Shown here piece after piece: positions 36,362 through 50,199 of a stretch of DNA of 64,000 bases. The notes under the pieces were generated by a model that did no database searches, was not told the DNA's origin, and saw only the letters and a program-made list of their open reading frames with translations. Source of the DNA: a marine gamma proteobacterium HTCC2143 (GTDB lineage: Bacteria > Pseudomonadota > Gammaproteobacteria > Pseudomonadales > Dasaniaceae); contig AAVT01000005.1 of assembly GCA_000169075.1 (NCBI GenBank), positions 1 through 64,000 of the forward strand, written 5' to 3'. Made by a program: the position numbers and the translations under genes. Each line of letters begins with the position of its first letter. Within the stretch, counting starts at the first letter, position 1.

Positions 36362-37822
36362 ATGCCATTATTCAATATTCAAATAGCTATATTTTTGCTC
36401 ATTACTGTTTCAATAGCACTTTTGACGTACCTAAAATGCAGAGATGCAGCCAAGTCTAATGATCATTCTACGGCAGGCGACAACAAAGAAGTTTTCCTTG
36501 CCGGAGGCAGCTTGTCGTGGGTGTTTGTTGCGGGTTCTATAACGCTAACCAACCTCAGCACCGATCAGTTAGTCGGTATGAATGGCAATCAAATGGCGTT
36601 ACTGGCCTGGTGGGAATTTGCCGCCGTTGCGGGGCTTATTTTTCTAGCAAAAGTATTCCTGCCGCTTTATTACCGCTATAACTGCACGACAACTACGGAA
36701 TTGTTAGAAAAGCGCTATAACAATCATCATATTCGGGCGTTAATTGGTGTTCTATTTCTATTGGGCAATATCTTTATTTTTATACCGGCAATGCTCTACG
36801 GCGGTTCGCTCTTCATGAAAACGCTGTTCGGTCTAGATGCTTCTATTATCGTTATCGCAACTATTTTTGGACTAACGGGCGCGGCCTATGCCGTCTTTGG
36901 TGGACTCCGCGCTGTTGCAATATCAGATGCCTACAGCGGTATATTGCTCTTAGGGATGGGCATTCTTGTAGTCATTTTGGCGCTAATGGCGATTGATTTT
37001 GATTTTTCAGGTATTCCCACCGAACGGCTCACTATGATTGGTGGCAATGACACCCCTATTCCCTGGCATACCTTGTTAACGGGGATGTTGTTTATCCAAA
37101 TTTTCTACTGGAGCACTAATCAGACTATCACTCAGCGAGCTATGGCATCGCCGACTGTTGAAGAGGGTCAGAAGGGTGTCATGGCAGCCGCCGCGATCCG
37201 TTTGCTTATTGTGCCGCCTATTATCGTGTTACCGGGGATCGTGTCTTACAAGCTGTATGGTGACATTGGCGATGCGGCCTATGGACGTATTGTTGCCGAC
37301 GTATTGCCGGTTTGGCTGTCCGGTGCCTTTGCTGCAGCTATTGCCGCGGCAGTATTGACTAGCGTTAACAGTATTTTAAACTCTTCTACGGCGCTGTATG
37401 TTTGTGACATTCATGAGAAATATGTTGGCACGTCACCTAACGTACCAAAACTCAACAAAATAATTACCGTGGCTTTTGTTGTCATAGGCCTGCTGCTCGT
37501 GCCCGTCTACGCAACCGCCGACAGTATCATCAATTTGGTACAAGAGCTTTATGGACTATTAAGTATGCCCATATTATCAGCGTTTATCGTCGGCTTATTG
37601 TTTAACGATGTAGACGCGAGGGCAGCTATTATTGCGGTGATATTTGGTGTTGTTCTATACGCATTCTTTTCCTTTGTATGGATGCCTATTCACTACATTC
37701 ACCTGATGTTCGTGACTCTGTGGAGTTGCGTCAGTGTGGCGATTCTTGTGTCGCGGTTTGGCTTTGGCACACGTCCCGCATTTGTGGGGTTTGCAGGTTT
37801 CAAGAGACTGGGAACCGAGTAG
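36362..37822 (+). CDS. Sodium:solute symporter (SGLT-type, probable galactose/sugar uptake)
   Basis: A 486-residue inner-membrane symporter of the SSS family with about 13 spans. It resembles Vibrio vSGLT: FLAGGSLSWVFVAGSITLTN in the first spans, NLSTDQLVGMNG (vSGLT N-I-S-A-E-Q-x-I-G-M-S-G) at the sugar/sodium site, and STNQTITQRAMAS matching vSGLT N-Q-Y-I-I-Q-R. It would take up a hexose with sodium. It ends 45 bp from the convergent lacZ gene, so galactose or a galactoside is the likely substrate. Confidence 0.9.
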   Translation: MPLFNIQIAIFLLITVSIALLTYLKCRDAAKSNDHSTAGDNKEVFLAGGSLSWVFVAGSITLTNLSTDQLVGMNGNQMALLAWWEFAAVAGLIFLAKVFLPLYYRYNCTTTTELLEKRYNNHHIRALIGVLFLLGNIFIFIPAMLYGGSLFMKTLFGLDASIIVIATIFGLTGAAYAVFGGLRAVAISDAYSGILLLGMGILVVILALMAIDFDFSGIPTERLTMIGGNDTPIPWHTLLTGMLFIQIFYWSTNQTITQRAMASPTVEEGQKGVMAAAAIRLLIVPPIIVLPGIVSYKLYGDIGDAAYGRIVADVLPVWLSGAFAAAIAAAVLTSVNSILNSSTALYVCDIHEKYVGTSPNVPKLNKIITVAFVVIGLLLVPVYATADSIINLVQELYGLLSMPILSAFIVGLLFNDVDARAAIIAVIFGVVLYAFFSFVWMPIHYIHLMFVTLWSCVSVAILVSRFGFGTRPAFVGFAGFKRLGTE

Positions 37823-37867
37823 CGCGACTATTGCCAAATAGCCTGACGCGCCACGAACTTTTCGTGA

Positions 37868-42063
<4,196 letters not shown>

Positions 42064-42073
42064 AATAAATCAC

Positions 42074-43129
42074 TCATGAATTAGCTGTTAACTGATGCTT
42101 ATAGTGGGTGCAGCTCAGCGCTTTTAAGATTGCAGCCGCTTGCTCGGGTGTAATGTCGCGCTGCGCTTCGGCCAGCATTTCATACCCCACCATGAATTTT
42201 CGTACACTACTGGACCGTAGCAGTGGCGGGTAAAAATGCGCATGAAGCTGCCACTCCGGATGCGGGGCATTGTCAAAAGGTGCGCTATGCCACCCCATAG
42301 AATAAGGGAATGAACACTGAAATAGATTGTCATATCTGATGGTTATTTGTGCCAATATATCAGCCAAGCTCGCCTTCTGCATTGGATTTATTTCAACTAA
42401 TCGAGACACAGAAAACTTCGGCAGCAGCAACGTTTCAAAAGGCCAAGCCGCCCAATAGGGAACAACCACTAACCAGTCATCGTTTTCTACCACCACCCGC
42501 TCAGCCTGAGCTAATTCACGGTGTGCATAATCTAGCAACAATGACCGATGGTGTCGTTGGTAGTAACTAGTTTGCTCGCAGATTTCTCGGTCAACCAACG
42601 TCGGTGGGTGATCTTGGGCCCAAATTTGAGAATGAGGATGGGGCATTGAACAGCCCATTATTGCTCCCTTATTTTCAAATACCTGCACCCAGGGATACTG
42701 TTTTCCAATTTCCTCGCTCTGAGCAATCCAGCAATCGATAACTGATTGAATTTGACAAACGGTCATTTCTGCCAGCGTACTACTGTGGTCCGGCGAAAAA
42801 CAGATGACTTTGCACAGCCCGCTTTCGGCCTGCATAGTAAACAACTCATCCTCTAACGCCGCCGCAGTCGTATCACTGCGCAAGGCAGCAAAGTCGTTAG
42901 TGAATGCGTAGGTAGCTTCATACATTGGGTTAAAGTCACCGCCCATACGCTCATTACCCGGGCAGAGATAACAGTTCTCGTCATAGCTCACTGTCTCGAC
43001 AACGGGCGGCTGTTCCGTTTGACCTAGCCACGGTCGCTTACCGCGGTGCGGTGAAACCAAAACCCAGTCACCGTTCAGCGCATTACGCCTGCGGTGGGGG
43101 CTGTTAGAAACGTCGAAAGATTGCGTCAT
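42074..43129 (-). CDS. galT: Galactose-1-phosphate uridylyltransferase
   Basis: A 351-residue HIT-superfamily enzyme exchanging UMP between UDP-glucose and galactose-1-phosphate. The HPH motif (PHPHSQIWAQ) places the nucleophile at His166, the same number as in E. coli GalT. Cys53 and Cys56 (CYLCPGN) match the zinc site. It precedes galK by 10 bp. UDP-galactose 4-epimerase, needed to complete the Leloir cycle, is not in the window. Confidence 0.97.
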   Translation of the reverse strand: MTQSFDVSNSPHRRRNALNGDWVLVSPHRGKRPWLGQTEQPPVVETVSYDENCYLCPGNERMGGDFNPMYEATYAFTNDFAALRSDTTAAALEDELFTMQAESGLCKVICFSPDHSSTLAEMTVCQIQSVIDCWIAQSEEIGKQYPWVQVFENKGAIMGCSMPHPHSQIWAQDHPPTLVDREICEQTSYYQRHHRSLLLDYAHRELAQAERVVVENDDWLVVVPYWAAWPFETLLLPKFSVSRLVEINPMQKASLADILAQITIRYDNLFQCSFPYSMGWHSAPFDNAPHPEWQLHAHFYPPLLRSSSVRKFMVGYEMLAEAQRDITPEQAAAILKALSCTHYKHQLTANS

Positions 43130-43186
43130 AGGGCTTCTATTTTATGGCATTTAGGAGAGAGCTTATAGTGTGTTGGTCATTACAAG

Positions 43187-44152
43187 TCACCAAGCGTAAG
43201 CCTCTGGTGCTTCACCGCGAGGCGGGAAAATCTCATCGAGCTTATCCAGTGATTGCCGGCTCAGGCGTATCTCCGGCACATGCAATACTGAGACTAGCTG
43301 ATCGATGTTACCTGGACCAATAATAGTGGCAGAAACCTGCGGCTGATGTAATAACCAAGCAAGAGCAATTGCGCTAGGCGGTTCATTAAGTTCTGCACAC
43401 AGTTGATGGTATTGCTGGAGCTGGCCTGCTCTCTCTGTCGCGGCGTTTTTCATACCCTCAGACTTACGCCGTCCCTCTGAGTCTTGTGCTGGTCCACTCA
43501 GTAAACCACCGGCCTGGGGACTCCAAGGTATGAGCCCGAGCCCGTATTCTCGACAGGCAGGAATGACTTCAAGCTCCGCACTCCGCTCGATCAAGTTGTA
43601 TAAACTCTGTTCTGAAATCAATCCCATTTTTTGCTTAGCAATCGCCTTTTCGTTAGCCCGCGCAATACCCCAGCCAGGAAAATTACTGGAGCCAACATAG
43701 GTGATTTTCCCTTGATTTATAAGCCTTTCCATCGCCTGCCATATTTCTTCAATCGGTGCCAGTCGATCAATATGATGCATTTGATAAAGGTCGATATGGT
43801 CAACACCCAGCCGCTTCAGACTAGCATCACACGCCATCTGGATATGGCGAGCGGACAAACCGCGATCATTAACATCATCAGACATAGGTTCGTGTACTTT
43901 GGTTGCGAGCACCAAACGATCGCGTCGGGAGCTATCCTCAGCAAGCCATTTTCCTAAAAGGGTTTCAGTGGTTCCAACACCTAGATCGCCGCCGTACTGA
44001 TTCGCGGTATCAATAAAATTAATGCCCGCATCAACGGCTCGGTTGAGGATGTCGAAGGACTCAGATTCGCTCGTTCGTGGACCAAAATTCATAGTTCCAA
44101 GACAAAGCTCGCTGACTTTGAGAGCAGAACGTCCCAGTTGACGATATTGCAT
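43187..44152 (-). CDS. Aldo/keto reductase
   Basis: A 321-residue NADPH-dependent (beta/alpha)8 barrel. The AKR tetrad is visible: Asp48 and Tyr53 in NFIDTANQYG, Lys85 in VLATKVH and His126 in DLYQMHHID. The N-terminus MQYRQLGRSALKVSELCLGTMNFG is that of the YajO/ PdxI-like or oxidoreductase AKR group. It lies in the galactose operon 57 bp before galT; a role on a sugar aldehyde such as galactose or L-galactose derivative is plausible, not shown. Confidence 0.92.
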   Translation of the reverse strand: MQYRQLGRSALKVSELCLGTMNFGPRTSESESFDILNRAVDAGINFIDTANQYGGDLGVGTTETLLGKWLAEDSSRRDRLVLATKVHEPMSDDVNDRGLSARHIQMACDASLKRLGVDHIDLYQMHHIDRLAPIEEIWQAMERLINQGKITYVGSSNFPGWGIARANEKAIAKQKMGLISEQSLYNLIERSAELEVIPACREYGLGLIPWSPQAGGLLSGPAQDSEGRRKSEGMKNAATERAGQLQQYHQLCAELNEPPSAIALAWLLHQPQVSATIIGPGNIDQLVSVLHVPEIRLSRQSLDKLDEIFPPRGEAPEAYAW

Positions 44153-44175
44153 ATGTCGATTCCGTTATAAATACT

Positions 44176-45150
44176 TTAGGGCGCGCGCAGTGTCGCACCA
44201 GTCACTAGCTCCTCACTCGAATCAATGACGCTGAATCTTGTAAGTTGCTGTGCACGTTCGGATAACTTTTTATAATCCTGATAACTGATACTAGGCACCA
44301 TCGGCTCTCTAAACCAAGGCGCATAAAACTCAAGATTTGGTATAGCACGCACTCCGTCAGACACATTGGGCGTACCGCCGTGCCATGCACGAACATCACG
44401 GATCATAATAGCACCTGCGGGTGCAGGACATACCGTACTCAACCTCATCCATTCGGGTTCTTCTTGGAGACTTGGTATTTTCGCTCTGGAATTTTGAGTG
44501 CCCGGAATTTGGCGAGTCGCACCATTTAATCGAGTTACGTCTTGTGGTAAAAAATTGACGCAAATATAGGGCGGTGGCAGATCGCGCAGGCTAACCAGTC
44601 CCCGTGGGTCGAGAAAAGAACTAAAAGGCGACTTAATGCTATCCACCCAATCTCCGACATCTGAATGCAGAGGCTGATAATCTACCGCACCCGGTAAACA
44701 AAAATCACCGCTCGCGGCTCGAAGTATATAGTCAGGTGAACCGAAGATCGCATTTACCAGTTGAATAACTTCTGGGATTTCTAACAACATCTGCCACTCC
44801 GGGCGGTGCAGCTGACTTCGCGTCATACTAGAACCGCCAAAAGAGTAGCGGTGTGAACCACGGTTACCTTGGCTGCTATCGTCTAACGACGTAACTTCGT
44901 GAATGACGTCATTACAACCTGCGGCCAAAAAGTCAATTTGTTCATCATTGAGAATATTTTCGATGACCACAAAACCATCTCGTCGAATTAGCTCTACTGC
45001 GCGCGCTATATCCTTAGGCTGGAGGATCTCTTGTCCTCGTATACCGCTGTTAGCTGCCAGATGCTGTCGTAGCTGAACCACCTTGGGGTCGTCGCTGGGA
45101 AGATCATTCCAACCGAGTGAGGTAATTATTGAAGGTTTGTCTCTGGCCAT
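44176..45150 (-). CDS. Phytanoyl-CoA dioxygenase family protein
   Basis: A 324-residue Fe(II)/2-oxoglutarate dioxygenase. Iron ligands are His162 and Asp164 (LHSDVGDW) and His257 (RAWHGGTPN), with Arg268 (GVRAI) for 2-oxoglutarate. The N-terminal part LIRRDGFVVIENILNDEQI is a family block. It heads the operon that continues with AKR, galT, galK and lacZ, 23 bp before the AKR. What it hydroxylates is unknown: a co-transported aglycone or a modified galactoside would fit the setting. Confidence 0.88.
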   Translation of the reverse strand: MARDKPSIITSLGWNDLPSDDPKVVQLRQHLAANSGIRGQEILQPKDIARAVELIRRDGFVVIENILNDEQIDFLAAGCNDVIHEVTSLDDSSQGNRGSHRYSFGGSSMTRSQLHRPEWQMLLEIPEVIQLVNAIFGSPDYILRAASGDFCLPGAVDYQPLHSDVGDWVDSIKSPFSSFLDPRGLVSLRDLPPPYICVNFLPQDVTRLNGATRQIPGTQNSRAKIPSLQEEPEWMRLSTVCPAPAGAIMIRDVRAWHGGTPNVSDGVRAIPNLEFYAPWFREPMVPSISYQDYKKLSERAQQLTRFSVIDSSEELVTGATLRAP

Positions 45151-45328
45151 TTAATTCTCCATCGTTTTACTTTATTCGCCGTTTCAAGGCCTTACATCCA
45201 CTGCTCTTTAAAGCAGATAACGTCGAATTATTACCCGCAGCTCAATCCCAAATACCTGACTGAGTCGCCTGCCAAACCTGATTAGGCGTCAAAACGACAA
45301 TAATACTGACTAATTGTTTAATAAAGAA

Positions 45329-45356
45329 ATTCTATACAAAAACCAACCACAGTCAA
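45329..45356 (-). promoter_or_regulatory. Candidate sigma-70 promoter of the phyH-galTK-lacZ operon
   Basis: On the minus strand TTGACT and TAGAAT are separated by 16 bp, giving a start near 45321 and a leader of about 170 nt before the phyH-family gene. Both boxes are one base from consensus. Confidence 0.45.
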
Positions 45357-45747
45357 GGCCGGCGAACCAGCGCACAGCAGCGGCATAACGCAATCATGTC
45401 GATTCACATGCGCCAATCTTAAACCGGCAGCCCTCAAAGTCATAGCAACACTTGTTAAAATATTTTGAGCACGCCACTATTATATCGCTACTAACTCTTA
45501 TAATTATTAGTTAATGCCTTATCTGCTGGTGTAAATGAGCTGCAGACGAACATAGTCGACCCGAAGGCCTCGCTGAAAATATCCGCTATTGATCAGTGAA
45601 GAAAATCGATTATTTTACAAAATTAAGGTCGGGACGCATTGGTAGCCGATACTGTATAACCCTACCTAAATGCCGCCACAATGGCCGTAGCGTATTATTC
45701 ATCATTTATGCTCAGATCAATTACTTTTACCCCAAAAAAGTGAAGAC

Positions 45748-45796
45748 TTGACAGAAATTACTGGGTAGTATGTATCTTTATTTTACATTAGTGTAA
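45748..45796 (+). promoter_or_regulatory. Promoter and 14-bp palindromic operator before the GPH symporter
   Basis: TTGACA at 45748-45753 is followed by weak -10 candidates (TATCTT at 45773-45778 or TATGTA at 45769-45774), neither ideally spaced. The palindrome TTACATTAGTGTAA at 45783-45796 lies just downstream, where a bound repressor would block the start. A near-identical palindrome lies beside the promoter of the receptor at 56.4 kb. Confidence 0.5.
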
Positions 45797-45891
45797 TAAG
45801 CGGCCTGGTAGCGCGATGAGCCGGGTATGCATCAAGGTGCAACCGCTCCCTTTAAACAACAATACCTCGTTTTATTTACACTATTATTTTA

Positions 45892-47454
45892 ATGATAAAT
45901 AAACAAAACGATGATGAAAGGCACATCGCAATTATGAGTATCTTCCCAACTACACAGCGCCTTACTGCGCTTACAAAATTAATCTTCGGACTAGGCGCCG
46001 TCGGTGAAGTCGTCTACTTGGGGCTATTCAACGGATTTATCACCATCTATTACAATCAGGTATTGGGACTGTCTAACACTTTGATTGGTCTTGCGATTAT
46101 GCTTGCGATGATAGGCGATGCTGTTACCGACCCAATTGTGGGAATAGTGTCTGATTCTTGGAAATCAAAGCACGGCCGCCGACACCCGTTTCTGTTTATT
46201 GCACCGATACCGTTAGCAATCGCATTATTTTTCATTTTCAATCCCCCCGATATTTTTCTGCAGGGTGCCAGCGGCGCTTCTCAAATCTCCCTGTTCGTAT
46301 GGTTAGCTATATGGACTATTCTCAGCCGCGGATTTCTTACTTTGTATAGCGTGCCGCACCTAGCATTAGGCGGCGAACTGTCAAAAGACCAACATCAACG
46401 GTCGCAATTATTTAGCGCAAATACCGTCGTTGGTTATGTGACCGGCGCTTCGTTTGCGTTTGTCTTGTGGAGCTACTTTTTCGCGGGTGAACGAATTCGG
46501 GAATCTGACGGACAACTGGTGCCTGGTCACCTAGATGCAGCAGCCTATGGTCCGGTAATTTTTCTCGCCTGTGCGCTTATTATCATCGCAATATGGACGT
46601 CTGCGATGGGCACCTATAAATATGTACCGCAGCTGTCTCAGCCAAAATCCATAGGCCAGAAATTAAGTCTACCCATATTTCTGCAGCAAATTCTGTCAAC
46701 CATGAAAAACCGCAACTATGTTGTACTTATCGCAGGGTACTTCTTTCTAATGCTTGCCAGTGGTATTTACGATACGTTAATTGTATTTATTAATACTTAT
46801 TTTTGGGAATTGAAACCGGAACAGATTCGCTGGCTTGGACTCATTGGAGCACCTGGCGCAATGATCGGTGCACTCAGCGCCCCTGCGCTTATGCAGCGTT
46901 TTGATCGCAGACCAGTTCTTCTGGGGGCTCTCGGGGGAGCAGCGCTATTCGCTCAGTTAGTTGTCAATGCGCGTCTGATGGGCTGGATGCCCGCTAATCA
47001 CGAACCCGAGCTACTGCCGTTACTACTGGCAAACACGGCCGGTTTTACGCTATCCCTAGGCTTAGGCTCAGTGGCTGTGATGTCAATGATAGGGGACCTG
47101 ATTGATGAAAATGAACTTCAAGGAGGCCACCGTCAGGAAGGACTGTATTATTCGGCACGGTCCTTTTTTGCCAAAGCTGCCTATTCCTTTGGTCATTTTT
47201 TTGCTGGAATAGCGCTGGATTTATTTGTGCGACTACCGTTCGATGCTGTTCCAGGCCAGCTTCCAGATGACACTCTAATGCGGCTAGGTATTATCGCTGG
47301 CCCAGTCATGGGTGCCTCATTAATTTTTTCAATCGCGATTTATGCTCGCTACAATCTAAATCGTGATCGCCATGCTGAAATCATTGCCGCAATAAACGCA
47401 AAGAGTGTCGCTTCCGAGGACCCAATCGAGGAAAAATTAATTATCAACACGTAA
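45892..47454 (+). CDS. GPH-family (MelB-like) glycoside:cation symporter
   Basis: A 520-residue inner-membrane MFS protein with about 12 spans. GPH marks: FGLGAVGEVVYLGLFNGFIT and YYNQVLGLS in span 1, the TDPIVGIVSD and KHGRRHPFLF loop after span 2, and the MIGDLIDENELQGGHRQEGL block (D-x-x-x-x-x-G-x-R-x-E-G) after span 10. It would import a glycoside with sodium or protons. It is divergent from the phyH-galTK-lacZ operon, so a galactoside is likely. ATG 45892 lacks a clear ribosome site; ATG 45934 (MSIFPTTQRL) is an alternative start. Confidence 0.92.
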   Translation: MINKQNDDERHIAIMSIFPTTQRLTALTKLIFGLGAVGEVVYLGLFNGFITIYYNQVLGLSNTLIGLAIMLAMIGDAVTDPIVGIVSDSWKSKHGRRHPFLFIAPIPLAIALFFIFNPPDIFLQGASGASQISLFVWLAIWTILSRGFLTLYSVPHLALGGELSKDQHQRSQLFSANTVVGYVTGASFAFVLWSYFFAGERIRESDGQLVPGHLDAAAYGPVIFLACALIIIAIWTSAMGTYKYVPQLSQPKSIGQKLSLPIFLQQILSTMKNRNYVVLIAGYFFLMLASGIYDTLIVFINTYFWELKPEQIRWLGLIGAPGAMIGALSAPALMQRFDRRPVLLGALGGAALFAQLVVNARLMGWMPANHEPELLPLLLANTAGFTLSLGLGSVAVMSMIGDLIDENELQGGHRQEGLYYSARSFFAKAAYSFGHFFAGIALDLFVRLPFDAVPGQLPDDTLMRLGIIAGPVMGASLIFSIAIYARYNLNRDRHAEIIAAINAKSVASEDPIEEKLIINT

Positions 47455-47810
47455 CGCCTGCCAGCTGGTATTTAATGGCTACCGTAACGCATTTTAGGGT
47501 ATTTATGGATGCGTAAGGGGATGGTACTGCTGCCAAATACGGCATGGCTTCGGTCAGATAGCATCGCACATTGCCAATAACGTATCGCGACTCATTTTTG
47601 CCCATCGGTGTTCGTCGAGTATTAACTATCGACCTGCTATTTTAATCGCAAATGTGGTTGCAAAAAGCTTATCCAGAGAGGAGTTCGCGATATCTGCCCG
47701 TATTCAAAACAGCGCAAAAATCCTCCTTTCGATGCACCTGACTGCGGAAGCCATTACCGCGAGCGCATAATAAATTTACTTCAACTAGTGATTAAAGCAA
47801 GGTAGATAGT
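47455..47810. other. Intergenic gap between two GPH symporter genes
   Basis: No gene supported in 356 bp. AAGG lies 8 nt before the TTG start at 47811. The neighbours are on the same strand, but the gap suggests a separate promoter. Confidence 0.4.
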
Positions 47811-49178
47811 TTGAACCAAGAAAAAATCGACAACCGAACCATACTAAGCTACGGCATTTTGTCACTGCCCATCGGAGTTTTGGGTATTCCCATGGGGATC
47901 TATCTAGCTCCATTTTATGCAGGCGAACTAGGCCTGCCACTTGCCGTTATTGGTAGCATGCTGATGCTGTCACGTGTTTCCGATTTTATTACCGACCCTT
48001 TGATCGGAATGTTGTCGGATCGCTGGCATCCCAACATTGGTCGACGCCGGGTGTGGGTGCCGATAGGAACAACCGTTATGATGATTGGCGTCTTTTTGCT
48101 GCTGCGGCCCAGTGGAGAAGTCAATGCGCTGTACTTTTTAGCTGCCGTCTCGATTACCTACCTCGGCTATACTACTCTGCAGCTCCCCTATACTGCATGG
48201 GGGGCAGAATTGTCACCCAACTACCATACACGCACCAAAATCACCGCCTCTGCAAAGTTCTTTGACACTTTTGGCCTAGTAATTTCAACGATTATTCCAG
48301 CGGTTATTCTGTCTCAGGCAGGGGCAAAAAGCAGCGACGTGATGAACGGGCTGAGCCTATTTGTACTCATTGCGTTACCTATATGCGCCGCTATTACATT
48401 TTTCAAAGTGCCCGAACCTGAGCGGCGTGCGACGCCGGTAACCAAAATTGATACGCGACAGGCATTCAAGCTCATTGCACGCAACAAACCTTTCGCTGTC
48501 ATCACAATTACGCTTTTTATTGCGACTGTCTCTGAGGTTTTCCGTCAGACTGTTACCTTATTTTTCGCCACTGAAATTGTCGGAGTAGACAATATTGGCA
48601 CTGTCTTTGTTTTCTATTTCTCGACGGCACTGTTGACAATTCCTATGTGGACACGCGTTGCAGAACGTTTCGAAAAACATTGGGCACTAGCCGCAGCACT
48701 CATCGTCGTTTTCCTCACCAATATTGGTATGTATTTTCTCGACTATGGTCAAACCACCCTATTTACAATTTTCTTTCTTATCAAAGGTGCCTGCTTTAGC
48801 GCGCTAATGATTCTCCCGCTGGCAATGGTTGCCGACACTGTCGATATCGACACCGCGTTAACGGGCGAGCGCCGTCAGGGGCTATTTTTTGCAATCTGCA
48901 CCATGATACAGAAATTTTCTTACGCCATTGGTCAAGGCCTGCCGCTCATACTACTAGGCTTTATCGGCTTCAATGCAGCGGGCTCAAATGGGCCCCAAGA
49001 ACTCTATTGGCTGCAAGTCTGTTATAGCATAGTACCCGCTACAACCGTTGGATTAGCCATTGTGGTTGTGTTGCGTTATTCCCTGACTGCAGAGCGACAG
49101 AAAGAGATTAAACACTATCTCGAAGAAAAAGAATCCAATCCAGCGGCAAAGTTACCCGTATTTCTTCAACCCAAATAG
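47811..49178 (+). CDS. Second GPH-family sugar:cation symporter
   Basis: A 455-residue inner-membrane MFS protein with about 12 spans. The start is TTG, supported by AAGG 8 nt upstream and by the family N-terminus LSIPLGVLG-type sequence shortly after. Marks: MGIYLAPFYAGELGLPLA, ITDPLIGMLSDRWHPNIGRR loop and VADTVDIDTALTGERRQGLFF after span 10. Sequence of the first two spans is close to the dead copy at 12978. It is followed by a hydrolase gene after 23 bp, so the pair likely acts together on one imported compound. Confidence 0.92.
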   Translation: MNQEKIDNRTILSYGILSLPIGVLGIPMGIYLAPFYAGELGLPLAVIGSMLMLSRVSDFITDPLIGMLSDRWHPNIGRRRVWVPIGTTVMMIGVFLLLRPSGEVNALYFLAAVSITYLGYTTLQLPYTAWGAELSPNYHTRTKITASAKFFDTFGLVISTIIPAVILSQAGAKSSDVMNGLSLFVLIALPICAAITFFKVPEPERRATPVTKIDTRQAFKLIARNKPFAVITITLFIATVSEVFRQTVTLFFATEIVGVDNIGTVFVFYFSTALLTIPMWTRVAERFEKHWALAAALIVVFLTNIGMYFLDYGQTTLFTIFFLIKGACFSALMILPLAMVADTVDIDTALTGERRQGLFFAICTMIQKFSYAIGQGLPLILLGFIGFNAAGSNGPQELYWLQVCYSIVPATTVGLAIVVVLRYSLTAERQKEIKHYLEEKESNPAAKLPVFLQPK

Positions 49179-49201
49179 GCCTGAGTACGAGAGAAATTAT
49201 A

Positions 49202-50032
49202 ATGGAAGAATGGCAAAATGCCTCAGTGGAAAGTAACGGCATCAATATCCACTATCATCGCACGGGTGGAAAAGGCCCCGCTTTGCTGCTAATCCACGGC
49301 TTTACCGATAATGGGCTCTGCTGGAGCCGTGTTGCTCGCGAAATGCAGGCACACTACGATCTAGTCATGCTCGATTCTCGTGGTCATGGCCTTTCAGATA
49401 AACCGCATCAAGGCTATTCCACTGACGACTATGCGGACGACGTCGCCGGTGTTATAGCAGCATTAAATCTCGGGACAACGGTATTAGTTGGGCATTCGGT
49501 AGGCGCTACCACCGCAGCTACTGTTGCCGCCAAATACCCGCAACTTGTTCGCGGTCTGATATTGGAGGACCCTATATGGCGAGATCAACCAGGACAGTCA
49601 GACTCTGCGTCACCAGAAAAGAAAGCTGCCATGGTGACGGCTGTACGACAGCAAATTGTCGTCCAACAGCAAATGAACGCTCAGCAAATTGAGACCTCCG
49701 GGCGCGAAAACTGCCCGACCTGGGACGCTGAGGAATTTCCCGCCTGGGTGCAAGCAAAACAACAGGTAAGCCCAGATGTTGCAGCTACACTGGTATCCCT
49801 TAGGGGCGACTGGCAACACATGGCCTCTGAAATCCAGTGCCCGACACTATTGATTACCGGTAACCCGGACAAGGACGTTGTTGTGTCGCCAACAGTTGTT
49901 GCTCAAGCCCAAGCCATCAACCCATTAATTCAGCATACGCAGCTCGCCAGTGCTGGCCACAATATTCGAAGGGAGAGCTTTCAGCCGTATCTGGCTGCAG
50001 TTCGTCAATTTTTAGCCTGCAGTCTTGCTTAG
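49202..50032 (+). CDS. Alpha/beta hydrolase
   Basis: A 276-residue cytoplasmic alpha/beta-hydrolase. The oxyanion block LLLIHGFTDNGLCWSRV starts near residue 28, the nucleophile elbow is GHSVGA, the acid lies near ITGNPDKDVVV and the base in SAGHNIRRE. The D-S-R-G-H-G-L-S-D-K-P strand is typical of the broad esterase/epoxide-hydrolase/ester group. Its gene is 23 bp after the second symporter, arguing for cleavage of an ester or lactone in the imported substrate. A hairpin overlaps its stop codon. Confidence 0.9.
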   Translation: MEEWQNASVESNGINIHYHRTGGKGPALLLIHGFTDNGLCWSRVAREMQAHYDLVMLDSRGHGLSDKPHQGYSTDDYADDVAGVIAALNLGTTVLVGHSVGATTAATVAAKYPQLVRGLILEDPIWRDQPGQSDSASPEKKAAMVTAVRQQIVVQQQMNAQQIETSGRENCPTWDAEEFPAWVQAKQQVSPDVAATLVSLRGDWQHMASEIQCPTLLITGNPDKDVVVSPTVVAQAQAINPLIQHTQLASAGHNIRRESFQPYLAAVRQFLACSLA

Positions 50033-50053
50033 CGGGCGCTCGTAACGCCCGCT
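50031..50053 (+). terminator. Hairpin at the end of the alpha/beta hydrolase gene
   Basis: AGCGGGCG and CGCCCGCT form a perfect 8-bp GC-rich stem around CTCGTAA, starting at the stop codon. No T-run follows, so it may be a weak terminator or an mRNA-protecting hairpin before the TetR gene. Confidence 0.45.
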
Positions 50054-50199
50054 CCTGGTTCATGATAGGCCGGTTGTCTACCTAGATCACCTGTATGTTG
50101 TATTGCAGTGCGGCTAATGTTTGTTTCATGATAAGGTAACCGAATCAAGATTCAGGTATTCTTGACTTAGCACTCTTGCTTCAGTTGGATTGACCAATT

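Larger units (their letters stand above)
45151..45891. other. Divergent control region of the galactoside genes
   Basis: About 740 bp between the phyH operon and the GPH symporter gene. No small gene is supported. It contains one promoter for each direction and a palindrome, listed separately. The middle part (45400-45740) holds nothing I can name. Confidence 0.5.
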